Origin: Sphaerisporangium corydalis
GTDB lineage: Bacteria > Actinomycetota > Actinomycetes > Streptosporangiales > Streptosporangiaceae
DNA: 43,013 nt
Direction of reading: 5' to 3'
Assembly: GCF_025506355.1 (NCBI RefSeq)
Contig: NZ_JANZYP010000080.1
Span: 1-43,013, forward strand
Shown here: positions 8,928 through 16,123 of the stretch, piece after piece
Layout of the letters: each line of letters starts with the position of its first letter
Position numbering within the stretch: the stretch's first letter is position 1
Notes under the pieces: generated by a model
Told to the model about the DNA's origin: nothing
The model's database searches: none
Seen by the model: only the letters and a program-made list of their open reading frames with translations
Translations under genes and position numbers: made by a program

Positions 8928-9944
8928 ATGATGACCGACTCCGAGGTGCTGCCGGCGCACGACGCCCCCGCCGCCCGGACGGCGGCCGCGGCGCGGCGCG
9001 AGCACGTGGGCCGGCTGCTGCAGCACCACGGTGCCCTGATCGTCCTCGCCGTCCTCGTCGTCGTCGGCAGCGTCGCCTTCGACTTCTTCGCCACACCGGA
9101 GAACGCGGCGAGCGTCGTGGTCTCCTCCTCGTTCCTCGCCATCATCGCCCTCGGCATGACCTTCGTGATCATCAGCGGTGGCATCGACCTGTCCGTCGGC
9201 TCGCTCTTCGTCCTCGGCGGCGTCCTCGCGGCGTACGGCTCGCAGGCGGGGGTCGTGGTGGCGCTGCTGCTCCCCCTGGCGGTCTGCGGGACGTTCGGGC
9301 TGGTCCAAGGCCTGATCATCGCCCGCACCGGCATGGCCCCGTTCATCGTGACCCTCGCCGGCCTGCTCGGCGTCCGCGGCCTGATGCTCGCCCTCTCGAA
9401 CGAGGGCGCGACGACCTACCTGGTCAAGAACCCGGCCTTCGCCGCGCTCGGCCAAGGAGAACTGTTCGGTCTCACGTACCCGGTCTACATCGCCGCCGCG
9501 CTCGCCCTGCTGTGCATGCTCCTGCTGCAGCGGACCGGCTTCGGGCAGAACGTCTTCGCCATCGGCGGCAACGAGCACGCCGCGACCCTGATGGGCGTCC
9601 CGGTCGTCCGGACCAAGGTGCTGGTGTACCTGATGTCCGGCCTGCTCGCCGGGCTCGCGGGCGCGCTGAACGCGGCCCGGCTCTCCTCGGGGGTCACCAT
9701 CCTCGGCATCGGCCTCGAACTGGACGTGATCGCGGCGGTCGTCATCGGCGGCACCCTGCTCACCGGCGGCGCGGGCAGCGTGACCGGCACGGTCTCCGGG
9801 GTGCTGCTGCTCGGGGTGATCCAGAGCCTCATCAACCAGATCGGCGACCTGACCTCGTCCTTCCAGCAGGTGGTCAGCGGCGGCTTCCTCGCCCTCGTGG
9901 TGATCGCCCAACGCCTCCTCAGCAAGGCCCAACGCCTGAACTGA
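8928..9944 (+). CDS. yjfF: Furanose ABC importer second permease (YjfF-like)
   Basis: 338 residues, RbsC-type permease with GIDLSVGS at residues 85-92 and the loop motif TGFGQNVFAIGGNEHAA. A polar N-terminal tail of about 30 residues precedes the first helix. It starts 120 nt after the first permease at ATG 8928 (or the adjacent ATG 8931), with GTGGAG just upstream. A 14-codon open frame (8887-8931) ends in an ATGA overlap with this start but lacks a convincing ribosome-binding site. Two unlike permeases in one operon is the ytfT/yjfF arrangement. A hairpin after the gene (10031-10064) probably ends the operon. Confidence 0.93.
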   Translation: MMTDSEVLPAHDAPAARTAAAARREHVGRLLQHHGALIVLAVLVVVGSVAFDFFATPENAASVVVSSSFLAIIALGMTFVIISGGIDLSVGSLFVLGGVLAAYGSQAGVVVALLLPLAVCGTFGLVQGLIIARTGMAPFIVTLAGLLGVRGLMLALSNEGATTYLVKNPAFAALGQGELFGLTYPVYIAAALALLCMLLLQRTGFGQNVFAIGGNEHAATLMGVPVVRTKVLVYLMSGLLAGLAGALNAARLSSGVTILGIGLELDVIAAVVIGGTLLTGGAGSVTGTVSGVLLLGVIQSLINQIGDLTSSFQQVVSGGFLALVVIAQRLLSKAQRLN

Positions 9945-10030
9945 CCTGGCACCGGCCTCGTCCACCGGCCTCGTCGCAGGGGCGCACGAGCACCTGGTAC
10001 ACAAAACGACGAACCATCTCCTGTCACACA

Positions 10031-10064
10031 GGTCGTCCGCGCACCTCCCGGCGCACGGACGACC
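10031..10064. terminator. Hairpin between convergent genes
   Basis: GGTCGTCCG (10031-10039) pairs perfectly with CGGACGACC (10056-10064), with further pairing of GCG/CGC inside the loop. There is no T-run. Its position between the importer operon (ending 9944) and the minus-strand gene ending at 10087 fits a bidirectional terminator. Confidence 0.55.
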
Positions 10065-10086
10065 ATAACGAACAGGGGATATCTCC

Positions 10087-10389
10087 TCAGACTCCGGCGG
10101 TCATGCGGCCACCCATGCGACGGCCCATCCGATCCTGCTGGCGTCGGTCCTCTTCGGTGCGGCCGGTCATGATCTCCTCGCGCGTCTCCTCGATCTTGAG
10201 GGCGACGCCCATCGCGAAGAAGGTCGGTGCCCACTCGCCGACGAACAGACCCCAGCGGTCGGCGCGGGCGATGTCGCCCTCGTATTCCTTGGACAGGATC
10301 CACGAAACGAACGACGCGCCGACGGAAATGATCCCGGCCGTGTACATCATGCCGGACCGGATTCCCATTCGGTGGAGTGACCTGATCAT
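10087..10389 (-). CDS. Small hypothetical membrane protein
   Basis: 100 residues, with two short hydrophobic stretches (about 13-30, GMMYTAGIISVGASFVSWIL, and 46-60, WGLFVGEWAPTFFAMGVAL) and a charged C-terminal tail rich in Arg, Glu and Met (REEIMTGRTEEDRRQQDRMG). No known domain is recognised. The ATG at 10389 is preceded by AAGGGGGG at 4 nt, a strong ribosome-binding site, which supports it being a real gene. It is convergent with the importer operon and shares no obvious partner. Confidence 0.7.
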   Translation of the reverse strand: MIRSLHRMGIRSGMMYTAGIISVGASFVSWILSKEYEGDIARADRWGLFVGEWAPTFFAMGVALKIEETREEIMTGRTEEDRRQQDRMGRRMGGRMTAGV

Positions 10390-10573
10390 GTGCCCCCCTT
10401 GATAACGGCGTGTTGACGCTACCTTCCTACCCCTTCGCCATGGCTCGCAACGATAAGCGTGGATAACGAGATATAAGGCACTTTCCTATAAATGTCCCCC
10501 GCTTACCCAGAACGCCATTCCCTATTCCCGACACCGACCCATGACCCCACAAAGCCCGTACAGCGGCCGACCA

Positions 10574-10670
10574 GACGTGGCACACACCCCGCCGTCGGAC
10601 GTTGGCACACACCTGGGCGCCAGACGTTGGTGCACCGACCCGGGCGGACGTTGGCGCACACCCGGCCGGC
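10574..10670. repeat. Four tandem copies of a 24-25 nt unit next to a stop codon
   Basis: Units begin GACGTGG/GACGTTGG at 10574, 10598, 10623 and 10647 (spacing 24, 25, 24 nt), followed by a variable C and CACACC-type core. The last unit ends at 10670, the first base of the TAG stop of the minus-strand gene, so the array lies immediately 3' of that gene. The rest of the interval 10390-10573 holds AT-rich promoter-like sequence and no gene. Confidence 0.8.
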
Positions 10671-11314
10671 TAGATGTTCACCCTGAACACGGCGAGCGAC
10701 TCCAGTTCCTCGAAGACGCCGTCCTCGACCTGGTTGCGGGCCGACACCGACGTGACGCCGAAGTCGACGGGGACCAGGACCAGGTAGAGATGCCAGTCGA
10801 GCCCCCTGGACCCGCTGTCCGCCGGGTTGAGCGAGAGCGCCGACCAGCAGTGCGCCTCCTCATCGACCTGCAGTTCCTGCACGTAGTAGTAGTGACCGTC
10901 GCCCGGACGGTGCTCGGGACCGGCGTCACGCGAGCCGGGGTCCGCACGCGCGATGACGGCGATGCGCCGCCCCTCGTCGATGTCCCCCCGGTACGTCCCG
11001 GCCAGGTCGATGCGCGGCCGGTCGCCCGCCTCGTCGACCGAGTACGAGATCTCGGGGAACGTGATGGTGTCACTCATCTGGTGCACGTTCGCCCTGGAGG
11101 GCAGCGGCTCGCAGGACCGTTCGGCGGCCTCCTCGGGGGAGGCGCCGGAGACGGCCGGATCCGACGGCGGCGGGGCCGGCTGGGTCGTGGCGGAGTAGCC
11201 GATCGCGGACGCGATGAGCACCACGGCCGTGCCCACGAGAGCCGGCACCATGATCCTGCGCCATCCGGGCCGCTTCCCGTCCCCATCGCCGTTCCCGTTG
11301 CCGACTGTCGCCAC
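10670..11314 (-). CDS. Hypothetical membrane-anchored extracytoplasmic protein
   Basis: 214 residues with the GTG start at 11314, chosen because GGAGG lies 5 nt upstream; the longer frame to 11383 has no such signal. A Gly/Asp-rich N-terminus is followed by one transmembrane helix (about residues 22-42, IMVPALVGTAVVLIASAIGY), a Pro/Ala/Ser linker and a domain of about 140 residues facing outside. That domain includes two Cys (SCEPLPSR, HCWSALSL) that could pair, and ends in a strand-rich segment (LDWHLYLVLVPVDFGV). I do not recognise the family. It is divergent from the DksA/TraR-like gene. Confidence 0.72.
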   Translation of the reverse strand: MATVGNGNGDGDGKRPGWRRIMVPALVGTAVVLIASAIGYSATTQPAPPPSDPAVSGASPEEAAERSCEPLPSRANVHQMSDTITFPEISYSVDEAGDRPRIDLAGTYRGDIDEGRRIAVIARADPGSRDAGPEHRPGDGHYYYVQELQVDEEAHCWSALSLNPADSGSRGLDWHLYLVLVPVDFGVTSVSARNQVEDGVFEELESLAVFRVNI

Positions 11315-11673
11315 CCAGACCTCCGACGGACCAAACGCGTGCCGGCGTTTCACTTCACGAATATCGGCGCCTCCAGCGGGCACCGGGTTAACTACTCTGG
11401 CACGCCACGAAGTCTCCTTCAGCGATTATCGAGGAAACGCCGGAAACGGCAAAGAAGAGTCCCCTCGTCTCCTACTAAAGAAACCCTCTCCCGCGTTTCC
11501 CCATCCAGAACACCGGGAACCGACCCCACACACCAGAAACACCCCACCCCATCCCGAGCGGCCACCCCAAACTGGCACAAGGAGTGCACACCGACGCCCG
11601 ACAGACCTCCCACACCCCCGTCTGACGATGCCCTGCAGACCTCCCACCACCCCGCCTAAGGAGGGCACCACCA
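11315..11673. other. Divergent intergenic region with duplicated start module
   Basis: This 359-nt stretch separates two divergent genes. The first part (11340-11480) is relatively AT-rich (TTAACTACTC, GATTATCG, CTACTAAAG) and should hold both promoters, though no hexamer pair stands out. The second part is C-rich on this strand and contains the upstream copies of the DksA-gene start module. No coding sequence is convincing. Confidence 0.6.
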
Positions 11674-11722
11674 ATGCCCGACAGACCTCCCACCGCCCTG
11701 TCTACGGCCGAGGAGACGACCA
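11579..11722 (+). repeat. Duplicated RBS/start module before the DksA-like gene
   Basis: AAGGAGTGCACACCGACGCC followed by GACAGACCTCCCAC (from 11579) and AAGGAGGGCACCACCAATG followed by the same 14 nt (from 11658) are near-copies 79 nt apart. A third, partial copy lies between them (ATGCCCTGC AGACCTCCCACC from 11628). The last copy contains the true ribosome-binding site and ATG 11674; the first has ACG where the start codon should be, and the middle ATG is out of frame with the gene. Confidence 0.75.
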
Positions 11723-12051
11723 TGCGCGACCTCCTCGGCGCGGACCGCGAGCTGACCATGGCCCGGATCACCGCCCTGACCCGCGACTGGGATGACATGG
11801 TCGAATCATCCTCATTGGTGGCGACCGACGACGAGCACGACCCCGAAGGCTCCTCGACCGCCTTCGAACGGGCCCACGTCCAGTCCTTGCTCGACCAGGC
11901 CCGCACCCACCTCACCGACCTCGACCGCGCCCTCGACCGCCTCCACGCCGGCACCTACGGCGTATGCGAGGGCTGCGGCCACCCCATCCCCCTCGACCGC
12001 CTCAAAGCCCGCCCCGCCACGACAACCTGCATAACCTGCGCCACCCACTGA
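11674..12051 (+). CDS. DksA/TraR-family C4 zinc-finger protein
   Basis: 125 residues. A helical N-terminal half is followed by the C-terminal four-cysteine finger CEGCGHPIPLDRLKARP ... CITC (about residues 97-122), the hallmark of TraR/DksA-type RNA-polymerase-associated factors. The spacing resembles actinobacterial RbpA-unrelated DksA-like proteins (yocK/CarD-neighbour type), which may bind in the polymerase secondary channel. The coiled-coil region RAHVQSLLDQARTHLTDLDRALDRL precedes the finger. The start is ATG 11674 behind AAGGAGG. The role in stringent or stress control is inferred from the family only. A GC hairpin at 12057-12075 follows. Confidence 0.88.
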   Translation: MPDRPPTALSTAEETTMRDLLGADRELTMARITALTRDWDDMVESSSLVATDDEHDPEGSSTAFERAHVQSLLDQARTHLTDLDRALDRLHAGTYGVCEGCGHPIPLDRLKARPATTTCITCATH

Positions 12052-12056
12052 CCAAC

Positions 12057-12075
12057 GGGCCCCCATCCCGGGCCC
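12057..12075 (+). terminator. GC-rich hairpin after DksA-like gene
   Basis: GGGCCC (12057-12062) can pair with GGGCCC (12070-12075) across a 7-nt loop, 6 nt after the stop codon. No T-run follows, which is common in high-GC genomes. Weak but well placed. Confidence 0.4.
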
Positions 12076-12142
12076 CGGACCAACCCCGGCCCACCAGTGG
12101 CGCGGGCAGTGGCCAAAGTTTGCTAATCTGGTCGAGTCCCAC

Positions 12143-12218
<76 letters not shown>

Positions 12219-12224
12219 CAGGTC

Positions 12225-12256
12225 AAAGGCCACTTCCATCATCGGAAGTGGCCTTT
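12225..12256 (+). terminator. Terminator hairpin of the tRNA gene
   Basis: A perfect 13-bp stem, AAAGGCCACTTCC (12225-12237) with GGAAGTGGCCTTT (12244-12256), loop ATCATC, begins 9 nt after the tRNA. The ends AAA/TTT give a short T-tract, so this looks like a genuine intrinsic terminator. Confidence 0.85.
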
Positions 12257-12259
12257 CTG

Positions 12260-12536
12260 ATCTCCGTACAACGCCCTCGTACAGCGCGTCTTCCGCGACC
12301 TCGCGAGCGGCATCCTGCTCCGCCACCGGCAACGTGGTTGTCAGCGATCATCGCCTCCTCAGGTCCGCCACACCGGTGGTGTAGTTGCGGGTCCGCCCCG
12401 CGGCGTCACGCGTCGAGGCCAGCGCGGCGGGGAAGGCACCGCTCTTGACCAGGCGTTCCAGGTGTTCCCTTACGATCTCGGAGGTGTGGCCGGGGCCGGT
12501 CGCGGCGGTGGCGGAGGCGGCGGTCAATGGTGCCAA
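12260..12536 (-). pseudogene. Remnant of a D-Ala-D-Ala carboxypeptidase/beta-lactamase-family (S12) gene
   Basis: On the minus strand one frame reads HTSEIVREHLERLVKSGAFP then ALASTRDAAGRTRNYTTGVADL, which resembles the segment just after the signal peptide of secreted S12 serine hydrolases. It then runs into RRR and a TGA, and the same frame continues as SLTTTLPVAEQDAAREVAED, which resembles the C-terminal end of such proteins. The catalytic centre (SxxK, YxN) is absent. The simplest reading is an internal in-frame deletion of roughly 300 codons in a gene that has also lost its start and stop. The remnant lies between the response-regulator gene and the tRNA terminator. Identification rests on motif memory only, so it is moderate. 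Confidence 0.48.
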
Positions 12537-12549
12537 GGGTGGACGGCGG

Positions 12550-13209
12550 TCAGGCTCGGCGGTCGGAGTCCTCGAGGTAGTGCAGGACGGCGGTGACGCG
12601 CCGGTCCGCCCGGTCGGTGGGCGCCAGCTCGAGCTTGGCGAAGATGCTGCGAATGTGCTTGTGGACGGCGCCGTCGGTGACGAAGAGCCGTTCGGCGATG
12701 GCGGCGTTGCCCAGACCCTCGGCCATCAGGGCCAGCACGTCGCGCTCACGAGGGCTGAGGCGGTCCAGCTGGACGTCGGGCCGGGTGCGTACCAGCAGTT
12801 GCGCGACGACATCGGGGTCGATGGCCGTACCTCCGTCCGCCACCCGGTGCAGCGCGCTCAGGAATTCCTGGACTCGCCCGACCCTCTCCTTCAGCAGGTA
12901 TCCCAGGCCCGAGCTGCCGTGGGCGAGCAGTTCGGTGGCGAACGCCTGCTCGACGTAGGCCGACAGCACGAGCACGGCCAGGCCCGGCTGACGTCGCCGG
13001 GCCTCCACCGCCGCGACGATCCCCTCGTCGGTGTGGGTCGGCGGCATGCGGACGTCGACGATGGCGACGTCCGGTTTGTGGGCGTCGATGGCGTCCAGGA
13101 AACCGCCGGCATCGGCGGCGGTGGCCACGACGTCGAGTGACTCGGCGCGCAGCAGCAGCGCGAGGCCTTCGCGCAGCAGCGCGTCGTCCTCGGCGATCAC
13201 GATCCGCAT
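12550..13209 (-). CDS. NarL/LuxR-type response regulator
   Basis: 219 residues. Receiver domain with acidic pair D8-D9, phospho-acceptor D52 (VAIVDVRMPP) and K107 (YLLKERV). C-terminal LuxR helix-turn-helix: LSPRERDVLALMAEG, NAAIAERLFVTDGAVHKHI. Its start overlaps the 3' end of the kinase gene by 13 nt, so the two form one translationally coupled unit. It probably binds DNA when phosphorylated by that kinase. Target genes are unknown; the divergent small membrane protein gene at 14646 and a palindrome in its leader are candidates. Confidence 0.95.
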   Translation of the reverse strand: MRIVIAEDDALLREGLALLLRAESLDVVATAADAGGFLDAIDAHKPDVAIVDVRMPPTHTDEGIVAAVEARRRQPGLAVLVLSAYVEQAFATELLAHGSSGLGYLLKERVGRVQEFLSALHRVADGGTAIDPDVVAQLLVRTRPDVQLDRLSPRERDVLALMAEGLGNAAIAERLFVTDGAVHKHIRSIFAKLELAPTDRADRRVTAVLHYLEDSDRRA

Positions 13210-14471
13210 GGCAGGCTCACAGTGAGGGTGGTGGGTCCACCGGGGGGGCTGTCCAGCATGAATGTCCCATCGTGTGCTTCGATACGCCGGCGGATGCCGA
13301 CCAGACCTGACCCGCCGCGCTCCTCCGCCCCGCCGTGGCCGTCGTCGGTGATCTGGAGGCTGAGCCGGTCATCGTCGCGGCGGACCTTGACGGTGGCGTG
13401 CCGGGCCTGGCTGTGCTTGGCGATGTTGGTGAGCGTCTCGGCCGCCACGAAATAGGCCGTGGCCTCGACGGACGCGGCGCACCGTATGGGGATGTCGGCG
13501 TCGATCCGGCAGGGCACCGGACACGCCGTGGCCAGGCCGGTGAGGGCGTCGGCGAGGCTCCGGTCGGTCAGCACCGGCGGCAGGATGCTGCGGACGACCC
13601 CGCGAAGCTCGGCGAGCGCCTGCTCGGCCGCGTCCTGCGCGCGTCCGAGGATGTCCTCGGCGGTGGCCGGGTCACGCGCCAGCGCGCGGCGCGCCGCGCC
13701 GACCAGAACGGTGACCGCCACGATCCGGTTCTGCGTCCCGTCGTGCAGCGACCGTTCGATGCGCCGCAACTCGCTGGCGTGCGCGTCCAGTGCGGCGGCG
13801 CGGGTCGCGGTGAGCTGCGCGACACGCAGTGCGAGGTCGGTACCGGGGTCAGGGGCCAGGAGTCGCCGTCCGGGCCATGCCTGCAGCCGCGCCATACCCG
13901 GAAGGATCACCATGGCGATGACGAGCCACGCCACACTCAGCAGACCGACTCCGATCGCGCCGTACAGATCCCGCACCGGCCACAGCCCCATGGACATGCT
14001 CGCCGCCTCATCCTGCGGCAACGACCACCACCAAAACGGGAATGTAGCGTTACGCACCACGTACATGGGCAGCGTGATCCCGACCACGGAAAGAACCAGC
14101 CCGAGGGTGACGTGGGCGCCCACCCAGCCCAGCTCCCGGCGCGTGGCCCGATCGGCGATGGCGGCACGCGGCCCGGACGGCACCGACTCCGGGCTGATCA
14201 ACTCCGGACCACCCCAGCGTGACAGCCGGGCACGCTCCCGATCGGCGATCGCCCGCAGCCCACGCAGCGTGAAGGGCACCAGCAACAACCCCACACCGAC
14301 CAGGCAGGTCAGCGCGGTGCCGATCACCAACAGGAGTGCGATCAGTGCCAGGACCACGGTGCCCAGCCCGCTGAAAAGGTGCTCGAGTGCGTCCAGGGTG
14401 GCGCGGGCGCGGGCGAGAACGTCCCACCGATCGGCCGTCCCCTGGTCGGCACGGGCCTCACCGGTCGGCAT
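13197..14471 (-). CDS. Sensor histidine kinase (DesK/NarX-like HisKA_3)
   Basis: 424 residues from ATG 14471, which has GGAGG 5 nt upstream; the longer frame to 14501 lacks this. The N-terminal half has four hydrophobic segments in two pairs (about residues 35-65, 120-140 and 170-195), with little extracellular sequence between them, consistent with a sensor domain built in the membrane. The HisKA_3 box RRIERSLHDGTQNRI carries phospho-accepting His243. The HATPase domain shows the N-box ETLTNIAKHSQA and the G-box DDGHGGA with GSGLVGIRRRIEAHDG. It pairs with the response regulator encoded immediately downstream. Signal unknown. Confidence 0.94.
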   Translation of the reverse strand: MPTGEARADQGTADRWDVLARARATLDALEHLFSGLGTVVLALIALLLVIGTALTCLVGVGLLLVPFTLRGLRAIADRERARLSRWGGPELISPESVPSGPRAAIADRATRRELGWVGAHVTLGLVLSVVGITLPMYVVRNATFPFWWWSLPQDEAASMSMGLWPVRDLYGAIGVGLLSVAWLVIAMVILPGMARLQAWPGRRLLAPDPGTDLALRVAQLTATRAAALDAHASELRRIERSLHDGTQNRIVAVTVLVGAARRALARDPATAEDILGRAQDAAEQALAELRGVVRSILPPVLTDRSLADALTGLATACPVPCRIDADIPIRCAASVEATAYFVAAETLTNIAKHSQARHATVKVRRDDDRLSLQITDDGHGGAEERGGSGLVGIRRRIEAHDGTFMLDSPPGGPTTLTVSLPCGS

Positions 14472-14597
14472 CCGTACCTCCTCGACCAGACCGCAGGACA
14501 CCCGGATCGTCGTAGATCGCTGACCGGGAGTACAGCAGGCTATACCCCGTTTGTCCTATTGGCGGGATCGCTGCCAGCGGTGATCGTCCGTAAACTT

Positions 14598-14607
14598 CGA
14601 TGCATCG
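14598..14607. promoter_or_regulatory. Palindrome in the leader of the small membrane protein
   Basis: CGATGCATCG is a perfect 10-bp palindrome flanked by TT and CAA, 39 nt before the ATG at 14646. Its place between the kinase/regulator operon and the divergent gene makes it a possible regulator site. A single short palindrome can occur by chance. Confidence 0.25.
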
Positions 14608-14645
14608 CAAACGACCTGTCGATCGCATCGGACAAGGAGCACACC

Positions 14646-14876
14646 ATGGCCGGCATCCACGCCACCGGAGAAACCGCTCAGACGCCGCAGTCCGTCACCC
14701 TCCCCAGCGGCAAGGCGCGTCGTGTCCTGTGGTCGGTGGTGGTGATCAGCTCCGTCGTCAACGTGGTCACCTCGGTCACCATCGGCAACCTCCTCATCTC
14801 CAACGCCTTCGGCCTGATCGCGCTCGCCGGCATCGCCGCTCTGATCAGCGACCGCTACCGGCACAGGCGCCGATGA
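14646..14876 (+). CDS. Small two-helix membrane protein
   Basis: 76 residues. A polar N-terminal 27 residues are followed by two hydrophobic segments (about 28-46, VLWSVVVISSVVNVVTSVTI, and 50-67, ISNAFGLIALAGIAALIS) and a basic tail RYRHRRR. The ATG at 14646 follows AAGGAG at 7 nt; upstream in-frame starts have no such signal. It is divergent from the two-component operon, so it may be a target or accessory of it. No known domain is recognised. Confidence 0.68.
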   Translation: MAGIHATGETAQTPQSVTLPSGKARRVLWSVVVISSVVNVVTSVTIGNLLISNAFGLIALAGIAALISDRYRHRRR

Positions 14877-14939
14877 GCACCGCCCTTACCAGCGGATTGA
14901 TCGTTTACATGAGAAAAGCGCCCCTGAGCTGGGAAGATA

Positions 14940-14956
14940 GGGCTCGTCGAGAGCCC
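14940..14956. terminator. Hairpin between convergent genes
   Basis: GGGCTC (14940-14945) pairs with GAGCCC (14951-14956) over a 5-nt loop, between the small membrane protein (ends 14876) and the oxidoreductase (ends 15005). A short stem, but well placed for bidirectional termination. Confidence 0.4.
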
Positions 14957-15004
14957 ACCCGCTGTGTGCGTCCCTGTGGTGTCCGTCCTGCGGGGGGAAG
15001 TTCG

Positions 15005-15919
15005 TCAGGCGTTTCGTGCACGGGTCAGGATGTGGCCGACCAATTCGAGTGCGTGGTCGATGTCCTGGCCGACTTCCATGAGGTCGACGAACGCGTGCTC
15101 CACGGGGGTGTGCCGCTCCGCACCGGTGAGGGCGTCGACGATCTGGTCCACGGTGGCCTCCTCGGTCGGGTAGACGCGAAGGATGAGATCAAGTTGAGCG
15201 GGATCGCGGCCGTGTTCCACCGCCCTGCTCCTGAGCTGGTCGACCGGGCCGTTGATCTGGGCGGCGTTGAACTCCCAAGGTGTGCCGTAACCCGGCCTCA
15301 CCACCGGCAACCAGCCGTCCGCGCGCCGCGCTGCCCGGCCCATCGCCGCCGGGGAGTATCCGCCCAGGTAGATCGGCGGCCGGGGACGCTGGACGGGCTT
15401 GAGATCCGCGTACGTCGCCGGAATGGTCCAGTGCCTGCCCTGATATTCGACCGGATTCTGAGACCAGTAAGCGTCCAGGGCGTCCAGGCACTCGTCCAGG
15501 CGTGCCCCGCGCTCCGCCATGGGAACGCCGGCGGCGACGTATTCCTCCGGCGACCAGCCCACCCCGAACCCCAGGACCAGTCTGCCGCCGCTGACCAGGT
15601 CGATACTGGTCAGGGAACGGGCCAGCAAAGCCGGCGGATACCAGGGGGCGTTGAGGACGTTCGTACCGAGCCGGACTCGCTCGGTGGAGACCGCCGCGAT
15701 CGACAGAAGGACGAACGGGTCCAGGAGCGCGTGGAAGGCGGCGGGGATGGTGTCGCCGCCGCCGTATCCCACGGTCGGGTCGACCGGGGCCAGCAGCCGG
15801 TCGCCCACCCACAGGCTGTCCGCGCCCAGTTGCTCGGCCTGTTGAGCGAATCGCGCGACCTCGCGCGGGTAATGAGCCAGATCTCCCATCTGCGGGAGCG
15901 TGAATCCGATGCGCACCAT
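15005..15919 (-). CDS. Luciferase-like monooxygenase family oxidoreductase (probably F420-dependent)
   Basis: 304 residues, full-length TIM-barrel of the bacterial-luciferase-like class. Signature pieces: MVRIGFTLPQMG at the N-terminus, LGADSLWVGDRL, RVRLGTNVLNAPWYPPALLA, RLVLGFGVGWSPEEYVAAGV and RPRPPIYLGGYSP. These match the TIGR03619-type actinobacterial F420-dependent enzymes; flavin use cannot be excluded from sequence. The ATG at 15919 is preceded by GGAGA. The gene lies alone on the minus strand, 205 nt downstream of the epoxide hydrolase gene with a gene-free interval between. Substrate unknown. Confidence 0.92.
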   Translation of the reverse strand: MVRIGFTLPQMGDLAHYPREVARFAQQAEQLGADSLWVGDRLLAPVDPTVGYGGGDTIPAAFHALLDPFVLLSIAAVSTERVRLGTNVLNAPWYPPALLARSLTSIDLVSGGRLVLGFGVGWSPEEYVAAGVPMAERGARLDECLDALDAYWSQNPVEYQGRHWTIPATYADLKPVQRPRPPIYLGGYSPAAMGRAARRADGWLPVVRPGYGTPWEFNAAQINGPVDQLRSRAVEHGRDPAQLDLILRVYPTEEATVDQIVDALTGAERHTPVEHAFVDLMEVGQDIDHALELVGHILTRARNA

Positions 15920-16123
15920 GTTCTCCACTTCGTGCAAGGTTGATCAGCCGGCGAACGGCGCCCCCGCGCGGCACGGGCCGGGCGGGTAACGGTCCGCTCG
16001 CGTTCGTTGGTTCCAGGGTCCCAGGGGGGCGCTGCGGCAGGGAGTGGAGGTCCCGTGGACACGCTCGGGAACACGTCGCGAAGTCAAGGATCCCCTGCTC
16101 CCGCGTGCGGCCGGTGACAAGTT

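Noticed and set aside
7803..10004. Very long minus-strand frame across both permease genes
   Set aside because: Translation is a low-complexity mix of His, Asp, Glu, Gly and Arg, typical of antisense GC-rich DNA; the plus strand has intact permease motifs.
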